Source: Megaustenia siamemsis (taxonomy: Eukaryota > Mollusca > Gastropoda > Stylommatophora > Ariophantidae). From it: 64,000 nucleotides of DNA. Location of the stretch: contig JAVIAB010000139.1 in assembly GCA_032433765.1 (NCBI GenBank), forward strand, positions 42,358,946 through 42,422,945, in the 5' to 3' direction. Under the pieces are notes generated by a model that had not been told where the DNA came from, searched no databases, and saw only the letters and a list, made by a program, of their open reading frames with translations. Positions 54,573 to 64,000 of this stretch are shown one piece after another; the stretch's first letter is position 1, and each line of letters begins with the position of its first letter. The position numbers and the translations under genes are program-made.

Positions 54573-57500
54573 GTGTATCAGCACATTTGTTTCCCTCCAT
54601 TCTCTAAATGCTGGTATCCTCCATAATTTCTCCATCTCCAATATTGATGTTGATTTCATTGCTCCTGTGATGACCATGAATGCCTGGTCTTGTACTTTAT
54701 CCAGCTCTTGCAGTGTGGTGATTGATGCTGAGCACCACGCAGATGATCCTTATTCTAGATGTGGGCGTATACTCTGTTAGTAACGTTTCTGAGTATTTTC
54801 CCAATCGCACCCCACGTGGTTTTGTCACAGCTTTCTTATAGTTGCTTCCTCCTTGCTTTTTGCGTTGCCTTATTTATCTGCTGTTCCAAGATAGTTTGTT
54901 GTCAACTCCGAGATAAGTAGCAGTGTATGTCTGCTTTCACAGGCTCATTGTTTATGTAAATGGCGCCTGTTTTTTGTTTCGTAGGAGAGAGTGAAAAGTG
55001 TAGCACTGCATTTGTCTGTATTGATATTCAAATTCCACCAATTTGTCCATAAGTTAAGTTCATTCATAGCTCTTTGCAACAATCTGAAGTGCACTGTTGC
55101 ATACTCCTCTGTGCACCACATTACTAGGTCATGTACATATATTGTCACTTTGATACCATGTGGTAATTCATTAACATTTCGTTGATGTAGACAAAAACAA
55201 GTGTTAGAGATAGTACCCTACCTTGTAGGACGCCCTCACACAGTAGGACCTTCTTACTTTTAAGACCACCCAGCTGCACTCTGGCTCTCCTGTTATGCAG
55301 GTACGCTTTCACTCATTTGTACATCCTGCCATTTACTCCTTATTATCGCAGTTTCTTCAAGAGCCCTCCCCTTCATACCTTATCAAATGCGTTCTTTATG
55401 TCTATCCATGCTGCTAGTACAAGTTTATTTTCTTGGAATGCATCCTCAATTTCCTGGGATAGATAGGTTGCCTAATCTTCGATAGAGTAACAAAGCCTGC
55501 TTGTGGGACAATGAGGGTTTCACTTTCCAGGTACCACTGCAGCCTGAGATTGATTATACGTTCCATTGTTTTACACAAACAGGTTGTAAGGCTGAATTGT
55601 CTGTAGATGGATGTCGTAGAACCATCTTTTCCTGCCTTTAGTAATGGTATCATAATTGCTTCTCTCCATGCCTGTAGCACTCTACCGGTAATCCAGCAAA
55701 AATTATAGATATGCAGTAGTTTTGCTTTAGCTGCAGTTCCCAAGTTCTTAATCATTTCGTTGGCACTCCATCACTGTCTTGTGATTTTTTCATTATTAAT
55801 TTGGATATTGCCAGCTCTAGCTCTCTCTGTGTAATGTGTAGCCATGGCTTCATGTATGGTCCGTTCTTGTCTTTAATTGTGTTGCTTTAAACGGGTCACT
55901 TGTCGTTTCTCTAATTTCAATGTTATTGTCTTTTGCAAAAGAGTCTGCAAAGTGATTTGCTGCCTGCCTACATGTTAGGATTTTCCCATCCTTCTTCGTA
56001 TACACATTTTGGTGTTCCTTTCTGTACCCTCATCATTAGGCTGTTTTACAAGCGTCCACACTTTTCTTGTGTCTCGTTCAAGATTCAAGGACTCTGTTTT
56101 CTCTTTCCAGCTTCTCTGTCTGGCCTGTAGTTTAGCCCATTGAAATTTGGCCTTAGCATGCTGATAGTTATTGTAGTGTTCCTGACCAAATAATTTATGC
56201 TTGCTTCCAAGATATTTACATGTCATTGTGCAGTTGCTCTAGTTCACTACTCCAGTATGGTTTGTAGTGTTTCCGTGCCACTCTAGGTATCGTTTAATAT
56301 CAACAGGACTGAAACTAAGAATGGCAAAATGTTACATCTTCTCAATATTCCTGTATGGTGCAGAAACATGGACATTAGACAAGAAAACAGAAAAGAAAAT
56401 TGAAGCCTTCGAAATGTAGATTTATAGAAGAATAGGTAGAATTGGATGGAAAGAAAAAATAACAAACGATGGAGTTTTAAAACAACTGAAAATAAAAAGA
56501 GAACTACTAAATACAATTAAGACAAGACAAACGAAATTTTTGGGGCATGTTAAAAGACACAACAGCCTACTAAAAGTAATATTGGAGGGGAAAATACAAG
56601 GTAAGAGGCAGAGGCAGACCAAGATTAACATGGACGAGTAACATCAAAAGATGGACAAGTCAATCTATGACAGCCTGCACCATCAAAGCAAGAAACAGAG
56701 TAGAATGGCGATCCATGGTAGCCAACCTTCGTTGCGGAGAAGGCATTCGATGATGATGACTAGGTATTGTTTCACTGGCATCTTGTAGTAATGTAGCAAT
56801 ATTCTACTGAATTCATCAACTATTATGTTGATGTCTATATTTAAATCTTTAGTTAGTACACTGGTAATTTTTATGTCTGTTTTTATGACTGTTCATGTCT
56901 CCACATACAAATTATTCTTTCTTTTAATGAAACTGTGTCTAGTGCCAGTGGGTGGTCGCTCAGGCAGTAGTAGTTAATTAATTGAAAGTCCGTTTTTTCT
57001 GTCCTAATTTGCAGTATCTGATATTCAGCCCCATCTACATACACTTCAAGCTGACATGCATTGATGTTGTTCTTTACAAGTGTCAATATTCCATCCTTTT
57101 GTGTTTTTTTTTCTTTCAGATCGGTAACACTTGCATTCCCTAATCTTCAAGGCTATATCGTTGTTTAGATGGGTTTCCTGCAAGGAGCACACGCTTACTT
57201 GCTCTTCATGCAGGATATTTTCTAACTCTACCTTTTTGCTGTGTCCATCTCTTTAGCTGTTGATGTCTTCATCATTCCAGCGCATTATTTTAAGTGGTCT
57301 TAGTTTGGATTGGCCAGTAACTCTATTCTCTCGCCCGCTAACTCCACAGAGCGGTTGAGAAGAACATCCAGTAATAGTGGTTGGGCCCTTTCGAGGCTGA
57401 AGGCCCGGCACTGCACCTGCCTGAGTGTCCATCTCAGGGCGAGTGTTATATCGATTCACAGTTATAGACACACTTTCCATTGGCGTGAGTGCGTGACATC
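53460..57500 (-). pseudogene. Nearly complete RNase-H LINE (endonuclease, RT, RNase H), with nested LINE
   Basis: Minus-strand order. Endonuclease start near 57270 (LKIMRWNDEDINS) and LQETHLNNDIALKI around 57180, with the catalytic E of QE; VYVDGAEYQILQIRTEKTDF and DHPLALDTV near 57000-56930. Linker 56226-55975. RT fingers at 55755: AKLLHIYNFCWITGRVLQAW, CLCKTMERIINLRLQWYLES. Near the palm YVHDLVMWCTEEYA (the normal VDDL appears as VHDL) and LNINTDKCSATLFTLS. RNase H near 53940: LQWIPSHCGIPGNEKADQVA (catalytic D). The 3' end TCGTTCAC/GATAG lies near 53460. Frameshifts and the VHDL change make it inactive. It looks like the I/Jockey group with RNase H. Confidence 0.85.
56296..56759 (+). mobile_element. 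LINE family 1, 5'-truncated insertion nested in the minus-strand LINE
   Basis: FLYGAETWTLDKKTEKKIEA, RRIGRIGWKEKITNDG, LLNTIKTRQTKFLGHVKRHN and LEGKIQGKRQRQT, ending in a GATGATGAC tail. Flanked by CTAGGTATCGTTT (56283-56295) and CTAGGTATTGTTT (56760-56772), a 13-bp target duplication with one mismatch. Inserted in opposite orientation to the host LINE. Confidence 0.88.
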
Positions 57501-57829
57501 CTGATTGTTGTAGTGCGCCTTTTGGTTGGTTGCCTCCGACTTCAGCACTTAAACTTGCTAGAGCAGACTGTGGTCTTGCTCGGGTGTAGGAAGGCCTGGC
57601 CAGTCTTGGTTTTCAGTCCCTGGTAACTGTTAAGCTCTATTCCCACAACAAGGACCTGGCTTTGATGGGGATAAGGTTCAGTAGATTTATCCTGAAAAAA
57701 AAGTGAATAACATTTTTAAAATGAAATTAGTATCTTTAAAAGGAGTTTCCAGATTGAGCTCGTGGTATTGGTCACGTCATCTTCACGAGTTGTGCTCCGT
57801 ACTCCTCGTGGCGGTTGCTACATATATGA

Positions 57830-58160
57830 ATCATGACAGGTTGGCTAGCTACGCTAGCAATCAATGGACGTGCAACCAATAGATCGGGCGGACATCATCA
57901 ATGCCCTCCGAGATGTGGGAAGAGCACAGGACTTCGACAAACACAGATCCACGTCACTTCTTCGGATGATGGAAATGGGAGTTAAGATGTTCACAGCCAG
58001 AAATGAGAAACTTAGTGGCCGTGTAAGAAGACTTATCAGCCAACATAGAACTGGAGTCGTCAGTCGCTGGACACTGTGGGACTTGCTGAGGAGGGGATCT
58101 GAGCACCTATGGACATGTTCGGAGTGCAATGATGATGACCCGCAAATAACTCAATGAATC
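57830..58160 (+). pseudogene. RNase-H LINE, ORF2 3' end
   Basis: One clean frame: ADIINALRDVGRAQDFDKHR, MEMGVKMFTARNEKLSGRVR, RRLISQHRTGVVSRWTLWDL, RRGSEHLWTCSECNDDDPQI, stop. It matches 18450-18720 almost throughout and shows the intended reading of that damaged copy, including the WTCSEC end. Confidence 0.8.
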
Positions 58161-58203
58161 ATGAACCAGGAATGAACTAATGTTTGGAAAACATGGAGAA
58201 AAA

Positions 58204-58431
58204 TCAACGAGCTCGATGAAAATCAATGTACTCTCGGTCCTCATCAGATGACCTTGTCGGCTCCACGTGGGAGCAGCTACGCTCATGCTCAACAGAAGTG
58301 AGCATGTTGTTGATAGTGTTTATTAGCTGCAATGGTGCAGCGAGCATTTTCTTCTCTTCTAGGAATTCACGAAAATCCTTCCGTTTTCCTGGAATTCTAA
58401 GCTTCTTGCACAAACCTTCATGCAAATTCAT
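58204..58431 (-). CDS. Unrecognised short ORF, 75 codons
   Basis: MNLHEGLCKKLRIPGKRKDF... is charged and of ordinary amino-acid composition (acidic end SSDEDREYIDFHRAR), unlike the AT-rich random frames nearby. It has no known motif, no repeat copy in this window and no splice evidence I trust. It could be an exon of a host gene, part of another transposon, or chance. Confidence 0.2.
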   Translation of the reverse strand: MNLHEGLCKKLRIPGKRKDFREFLEEKKMLAAPLQLINTINNMLTSVEHERSCSHVEPTRSSDEDREYIDFHRAR

Positions 58432-58890
58432 TTTGCCCTATCTGGTTTTTGTGTTTCTTCCTTAGATTGAAGACGATTTTCGATTCGCTGCTGTCATAAA
58501 ACATTGCAGGTTCAATAGAACGTTTCACATTTATTGATCGATATCGATTTTTTCCTCATTATCTCTCTCTCTCTCTCTCTCTTAAAGTTAACCTGTCTGC
58601 TTCCATTTCGCCCATTTTCAAACTCCAGTTTTCAACTGCCCGTAAAGATTCAATATAAAAGGGCCCGCTCTTTCCTAGCTTTAAATTTCCCAGCCTATAT
58701 TTCAAGGGAAGCTGAAGAGATTACTGCCACTGTGTCTTTACGGCCAGCATCCAGGGAGTGTCGTTGATTACGCACAGTAACTTTTCTTTATTACAAATTT
58801 GGTGCCAATAACAACTGGTATTTATAATAACAGTATTTGTTAGAGCATATAAAACGAGATTAGCAACTCTCGTTTTCAATCACTTTAATA

Positions 58891-59262
58891 TATGTGTCTC
58901 ATCATCATCATCACGTGTCATACCTGTTGGCGTAGGCGATCATGTCCTTCCACAATCTTCTATCTACAGTGCATCGTATCAGTTCTGTTGTTGACTGTTT
59001 TCCATGCCATGACACCAAGCTGTCCAGTATTTTCTCTCTTTGTCGTCCGCGATCTCTCTTTCCTTTTATTTTGCCAGTTGTAACCAAGTATTCCAACTTT
59101 CCTCTTGTCATGATGTGCCCGAAAAATGTTGCTTGTTACTTTCTGATTTTTTTAAGTAGCTGCCTTTTTGTGTTGGCCTCTTTGAGAACTTCCTCATTGG
59201 TCTTTTTAGCTGTCCAGGGACCTTTCAACATTTTTCTGAGAAATCCCATGTGTCTAGGACCG
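58891..59262 (-). pseudogene. LINE family 2, ORF2 C-terminus with ATG tail
   Basis: MGFLRKMLKGPWTAKKTNEE, VLKEANTKRQLLKKIRK, then MTRGKLEYLVTTGKIKGKRD, REKILDSLVSWHGKQSTTEL and LWKDMIAYANRYDT, stop, then an ATGATGATGATG tail at 58900. Only one frameshift in the middle; it is among the youngest family-2 ends here. Confidence 0.85.
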
Positions 59263-59304
59263 TTTAAATCATGAAAGCTTACGGGAATGTGTTTCTGCTG
59301 ATAC

Positions 59305-59307
<3 letters not shown>

Positions 59308-59358
<51 letters not shown>
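59308..59358. repeat. (TA)n microsatellite
   Basis: About 25 TA units, followed by an AT-rich partly palindromic stretch (TTATATATAGATGT). Confidence 0.9.
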
Positions 59359-59362
<4 letters not shown>

Positions 59363-59369
59363 TGTTGTA

Positions 59370-59935
59370 AATTATATTATATATAGATGTTTTATAACAT
59401 CTATACGTACGTAAAGATAGCTGTACGTCCTCTGTAATCACTGCTAGAGAACAATTTTTGTAGTGACCGATTCTACAAAAATTGGTGTAACATGTCCGGT
59501 AACAAAACAAAGAAACAACAATAAATAAATAAATAAAATGTATGTCTTAAATCTCAACTCTACTCTCTTTTGTATTTCATCGCCAACTTTGATTTCATCA
59601 ATTGTTTATATCATTGTACAAACGCCGTAGGTTTATCCTCATGCTCAACTACCAGTATCTAGATTTCACGTTTTCCTCCCATTTGCTGATGTCTCTTGGA
59701 GAAAAATTGCAGAAATTTTTTTTGTCAGTTTTGAAACATTTTTTTTTCTTTTGAGGAACATAATGTTATGACCAAGTTTTGGCCGTTGCCCAGATATAGC
59801 AGTCGTTAAGAGAGACCATAATTTTTGCACAAATGGGAAGGGCGTGACAACTTCTGATATTTAGACTAATCCCACTTACAAAGCTTTATATAGTTTCCTA
59901 TCACTTTTATGTAATCTTTAAGATGTAACACAATT
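59370..59935. other. Non-coding AT-rich stretch
   Basis: No motif-bearing frame. (AAAT)n-like sequence at 59520-59540. Confidence 0.4.
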
Positions 59936-59942
59936 TTATCGA

Positions 59943-60192
59943 ACCGCGATAGCTCAGTGGTTAGTGAACTGGACTACAAAAGACAAGAGGTCGGGTTCGA
60001 TCCCGATCGACGACTTCCAGGTTCACCCAGCCTTTAATGGGTACCGGATTTTTTTTCTTGGAAAGTAAAGCGACGCAGGCGTAATACCGATCACATTACC
60101 CCAAAAAACATGTGCCGAAGGTCTATAAAAAATATGGTCACTAAAACCATCTTCCCTATACACCACTTGGAGCTCTTTACTTTTTTTTACTT
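59943..60192 (+). mobile_element. SINE-A, near full length
   Basis: ACCGCGATAGCTCAGTGGTT head, GGGTTCGATCCCGATCGACG B box (the best match to a canonical B box among the copies), body and a TTTACTTTTTTTT end. Confidence 0.85.
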
Positions 60193-60239
60193 ATTTCTTC
60201 TGGTTAAGCCCTCATGTCTCTTCACAACACTTGGTTCAT

Positions 60240-60370
60240 ATAGAACACAGATCTATCTATCTTTCGTTCGCCCGAAGTATTGTCTTTATCTGCAATGTCG
60301 TTTCCTGTATAAATTTTACTGTCTTTTGTAATTCTTGCAGTAGCCCATATAGATTTGACAGAACACAGAT
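60240..60370 (-). repeat. 3' end of the RNase-H LINE type seen at 53460
   Basis: The minus strand reads CTGCAAGAATTACAAAAGAC, GGAAACGACATTGCAGATAA and CGGGCGAACGAAAGATAGAT, matching 53460-53560 almost exactly. The GATA tail marks the LINE 3' end. Confidence 0.75.
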
Positions 60371-60374
60371 ATAA

Positions 60375-61160
60375 TATACAATGCAATGCAGTAATGATAC
60401 ATGTATAAGAATGCAAAAGAAAAAGAGCTCAATTTGAAGCAAAAATTGAAACCTCGAACTAAAAGAAAAAGAAAGTGACTGAAAATGAACGAGTTGACAA
60501 CTTAGTTTTGTTTATGTGACGGTCGGGGTCACAAACATCTAAGCAGAAGTCAAAGTTTATGTGTCAAGGACAAAGAACTACTACACTAAAAAAAAAAAAA
60601 AATCATTATTATCAATTCGTGAGTCATGTTTGAGTGACTTTGGCAGTCGATTTCTCTAACAGACATCTTTGTTTCAGCATTTCCGCACTTGTGGTGTTCT
60701 TTGTCCCCTCATTTATTTTTGTGTGACTCATTATGTTCACTACCGTTTTATAATTTTTAAATATTAATTAATAATTATTATTATTTGTGGGCTAGTGGGA
60801 AAGTTAAGGGGAAACAAATCTTCAATTGCACCTTTTCTTAGGTCGCGCATTTTTCCAGACTCAATATTTTAAACTTTAAATTATACCGAAAGCATCACAT
60901 TTCAAAAGCTATTTAAAAAAAAAAAATCTATATTTGTTCTCATATTCTTTAATTTTATATTACTAGTTTGCTTTTTTTCCTCAACAACTCAAAAATAAAG
61001 TAGAAACGATCTCCTGCAGAAGTAGCATCAAAGTTACCACCCTTGGTTCACAGAACTTTTGTTTATCCTTCATCTGGAATTTGTCTTGTCATGAGTGCAT
61101 CGCCTGGCGTTCTTAGATTGGATCAGACTATTTTTATGGTTTTGCTAGCCGTGGTCGCCT
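60375..61160. other. Non-coding AT-rich stretch
   Basis: Nothing recognised; a poly-A run at 60588-60602. Confidence 0.4.
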
Positions 61161-61168
61161 TTCGTTGT

Positions 61169-61385
61169 TAAATAGTTGTCCCTTTTAATACTTGTTATGC
61201 CAGCTCGTTGTCACTTTTAAAATTAATTTTGATGTTAAATAGTTGTCCCTTTTTAATACTTGTTATGCCAGCTCGTTGTCACTTTTAAAATTAATTTTGA
61301 TGTTAAATAGTTTTCCCTTTTTAATACTTGTTATGCCAGCTCGTTGTCACTTTTAAAATTAATTTTGATGTTAAATAGTTGTTGT
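61169..61385. repeat. 67-bp tandem repeat, 3.3 units
   Basis: TTAAATAGTTGTCCCTTTTA plus ATACTTGTTATGCCAGCTCG plus TTGTCACTTTTAAAATTAAT, repeated with one-base length changes. Confidence 0.9.
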
Positions 61386-61439
61386 CATCTTTTGATGCTG
61401 GCTTATGTTTGTTTTTTTTTTTAGAAAAAAAGGAGGGTT

Positions 61440-61690
61440 GGGGGGAGAAATGAGAAAAAACAATGGATTTTTTTCCGGGGAAAACATGAGCAAGGGAAAG
61501 TTGGAATATTTAGTTACAACAGACAAAATACAAGGAAAGAGAGATTGCGAACGACAAAAAGAGAAAATACTAGAAAGCTTGGTGAGTTGGCGCGGTAAAC
61601 AATCAAGAACAGATTTGACAAAATAGACTGGACAGAGAATTGTAGGACAAGATCGCCTGAGCCAACAAGTATGGCACATGTTGATGATGA
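61440..61690 (+). pseudogene. LINE family 2, ORF2 C-terminus
   Basis: MSKGKLEYLVTTDKIQGKRD, REKILESLVSWRGKQSRTDL and an ending TATGGCACATGTTGATGATG. Its GAT tail is the left edge of the minisatellite at 61682. Confidence 0.8.
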
Positions 61691-62005
61691 TTGTCGATTT
61701 CTTCTGTCACTTGTGATGTCGGTTAGTGATTGTCGATTTCTTCTGTCACTTGTGATGTCGGTTAGTGATTGTCGATTTATTCAATTAATTGTTGTGTTGA
61801 TTAGTGGTTGTCAATTTCTTCTATTAATTGTTGTGTTGATTAGTGGTTGTCGATTTCTTCTATTAATTGTTGTGTTGATTAGTGGTTGTCAATTTCTTCT
61901 ATTACTTGTGGTCATTAGTGGTTGTCAATTTCTTCTATTAATTGTTGTGTTGCTTAATGGTTGTCAATTTCTTCTATTAATTGTGATATCGGCTACTGGT
62001 TGTTA
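61682..62005. repeat. 39-bp minisatellite, about 8 units
   Basis: The unit is GATTGTCGATTTCTTCTGTC plus ACTTGTGATGTCGGTTAGT, shifting to CTATTAATTGTTGTGTTGAT variants. The frame of 143 codons across it (DCRFLLSLVMSVS repeats) is an artefact of the 39-bp period. Confidence 0.92.
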
Positions 62006-62009
62006 TTGG

Positions 62010-62700
62010 TGGTTACTTTCACACATATTTTGTGGTTCTGGAGAACAGTATCGTCTCCACTTAAACTCTACCACCTGTAAAAAAATCATTTATTTTGAAT
62101 AGCAGTGACAAAGATTAGTGATTAACGTTTTAAAAAAAAATACCGTGGATATAAGTAATTTAGTATATTACGTCCCAATTACATTGCAAACTAGAAGTCG
62201 GTTAGGTCATTCGGTGCAGATTATTTGAAAGACAAAAACCTACGACATTCAGTGTCGTAATAGCAGTAGTTAAACGTTTGTAGACAGGCTGTATTACTGA
62301 TACCAGCACAAAACAGGATATATTAGTCTCAAGTTCAAAAAGTGCACAAGTGGAATTTCTGAGTGGGCTGACCACAAACGTCAGTAGCATCCTGAGATAG
62401 CTCAACTTGTTATCGTTCCCAGCATATTTTGTTTGTATCTAGTTATGACAGTCATCGTGTAATGACCTTTTTCTGAATAAGAGAGGAAGTCACCAGTTAC
62501 GTTTTTTGAGTGGGAGAGAAAAAGACAATCAAGTGTCAAAAATCAACGGCGGTGACAAGAAATACGGTTCAAAATAATTCTCAACAGATTGCTCTTTCTC
62601 TTGTATAGTGGGCTATCACCATTGTACTAGGAAAGTGTCAAATTACCTCTGTTTTCTTTTCTAATCATTTAGCAGGGAGCACAAAATGTGTAACTCTTGG
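62010..62700. other. Non-coding stretch, nothing recognised
   Basis: No motif-bearing frame or shared repeat. Confidence 0.4.
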
Positions 62701-62704
62701 AACG

Positions 62705-63565
62705 GTATCAAATGGCGAACATTATTACAAGAATGAAGGGTAAAGTTTGTGGCGAACATTATTACAAGAATGAAGGGTAAAGTTTGTGGCGAACATTATT
62801 ACAAGAATGAATGGCAAAGTTTGGCTAACATTATTACAAGGATAAATGGCAAAGTTTGGCTAACATTATTACAAGGATAAATGGCAAAGTTTGGCTAACA
62901 TTATTACAAGAATAAATGGCAAAGTTTGGCTAACATTATTACAAGAATAAATGGCAAAGTTTGGTTAACATTACTACAAGGATGAATGGCAATGTTTGGC
63001 TAACATTACTACAAGGATGAATGGCAAAGTTTGGCTAACATTACTACAAGGTTGAATGGCAAAGTTTGGCTAACATTACTACAAGGTTGAATGGCAAAGT
63101 TTGGCTAACATTACTACAAGGATAAATGGCAAAGTTTGGCTAACATTACTACAAGGATAAATGGCAAAGTTTGGGGTAAACATTATTACAAGGATGAATG
63201 GCAAAGTTTGGCTAACATTACCACAAGGATCAATGGCAAAGTTTGGCTAACATTACTACACGGATGAATGGCAAAGTTTGGGGTAAACATTATTACAAGG
63301 ATGAATGGCAAAGTTTGGCTAACATTACTACAAGGATGAATGGCAAAGTTTGGGGTAAACATTATTACAAGGATGAATGGCAAAGTTTGGCTAACATTAC
63401 TACAAGGATGAATGGCAAAGTTTGGCTAACATTACTACAAGGATAAATGGCAAAGTTTGGCTAACATTACTACAAGAATAAATGGCAAAGTTTGGCTAAC
63501 ATTACTACAAGGATAAATGGCAAAGTTTGGCTAACATTACTACAAGGATGAACGGCAAAGTTTTC
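62705..63565. repeat. 35-bp minisatellite, about 24 units
   Basis: The unit is AATGGCAAAGTTTGGCTAAC plus ATTACTACAAGGATG, with a 36-bp GGGGTAAAC variant alternating in the 63170-63380 part. Confidence 0.95.
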
Positions 63566-63712
63566 TTAGTTTTAATTTACTATGGCAGAAAACACGCTAT
63601 TAGATGTTTGTTTACCAAGTTCTTCTAATGTTCTTAACTTTAACATAGGCCTTGTTCTACCGTCTGCGATGAGACGACGTTCGATATTACATATCATGAC
63701 ATCAGTTAAAAA

Positions 63713-63945
63713 GTAAAGATACTCGTCACGCCACGTGACCTAAAGGGAATCTTGATTTGGTGCCCATATTTTTTGTATACTTCCTGCACATTTTTTCAAG
63801 GGTATTGTGGTCAGCCGGTACCGCTTAGCTTTCCCAGAAAAAATCAGGTACCCATTTAAGGCTGGGTGAACCTGGAAGCCGTCGATCATGATCGAACCTT
63901 GCGTCTTGTTATAATCGAGTACACTAACCATTATCGCGACCGCCA
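63713..63945 (-). repeat. SINE-A, diverged, minus
   Basis: The minus strand reads GTCGCGATAATGGTTAGTGT, GGTTCGATCATGATCGACGG, TTCACCCAGCCTTAAATGGG and ends GACGAGTATCTTTACTTTTT. More diverged than most copies, with A-box damage. Confidence 0.75.
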
Positions 63946-64000
63946 ACCGTGACGTCAGCGGTTATCAAAATGCCTCGATCGTTCCACGAGAGATTCGAAT

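Noticed and set aside
61671..62102. 143-codon frame DCRFLLSLVMSVS
   Set aside because: 39-bp minisatellite translation starting in a LINE tail.

Overview
This is a eukaryotic, AT-rich and heavily repetitive intergenic window. It has no bacterial gene organisation and no host gene I can support. Almost everything recognisable is mobile or tandemly repeated DNA: APE-type non-LTR retrotransposons (LINEs), several tRNA-derived SINE families, a Tc1/mariner-superfamily transposase gene, a degenerate mariner, a hAT-like MITE, an 8-kb palindromic element with Polinton/Maverick hallmarks, and more than a dozen minisatellites. The mixture (RTE-like LINEs with GAT/ATG tails, LINEs with a C-terminal RNase H, tRNA-SINEs starting GCCGCGATAGCTCAGTGG) suggests a lophotrochozoan animal, most likely a gastropod mollusc. 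That assignment is inference.

Layout. 1-1.7 kb: an intact DD83E transposase ORF followed by a histone-type 3' stem-loop. 2.6-4.4 kb: a 15-bp minisatellite. 4.5-9.6 kb: SINE and LINE relics. 9.6-17.7 kb: a giant inverted repeat with 5'-AGT ends, a perfect 6-bp TACGAG target duplication and two mirror copies of a DNA polymerase B C-terminal region; it splits an RNase-H LINE whose two halves lie at 9385-9598 and 17677-18725. 18.7-20.3 kb: one LINE nested in another, then a dimeric SINE bounded by a 14-bp duplication. 20.5-21.7 kb: a 49-bp satellite of 26 nearly identical units. 22-32.7 kb: SINE-rich with LINE fragments. 32.7-34.1 kb: a full-length but broken mariner with an internal duplication. 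35.4-38.8 kb: two satellites (61 bp and 25 bp) around a LINE end. 40.2-41.8 kb: a 12-bp minisatellite interrupted by a SINE. 43.1-45.4 kb: a 5'-truncated LINE on the minus strand. 46.3-50.2 kb: two RNase-H LINE copies in opposite orientation around a 41-bp satellite, one of them carrying a hAT-like MITE. 51.2-52.4 kb: a 27-bp satellite. 53.5-57.5 kb: a nearly complete minus-strand LINE (endonuclease, RT, RNase H) with a nested 5'-truncated LINE. 57.8-64 kb: LINE ends, SINEs and three minisatellites.

How the parts interact. The elements form a layered insertion record that can be ordered by target-site duplications. The two parts most worth following up are the Polinton-like palindrome, which keeps a promoter-like CCAAT/GC-box block, a short exon with a consensus splice donor and a polymerase tail in each arm, and the transposase gene with a histone-type 3' end signal.
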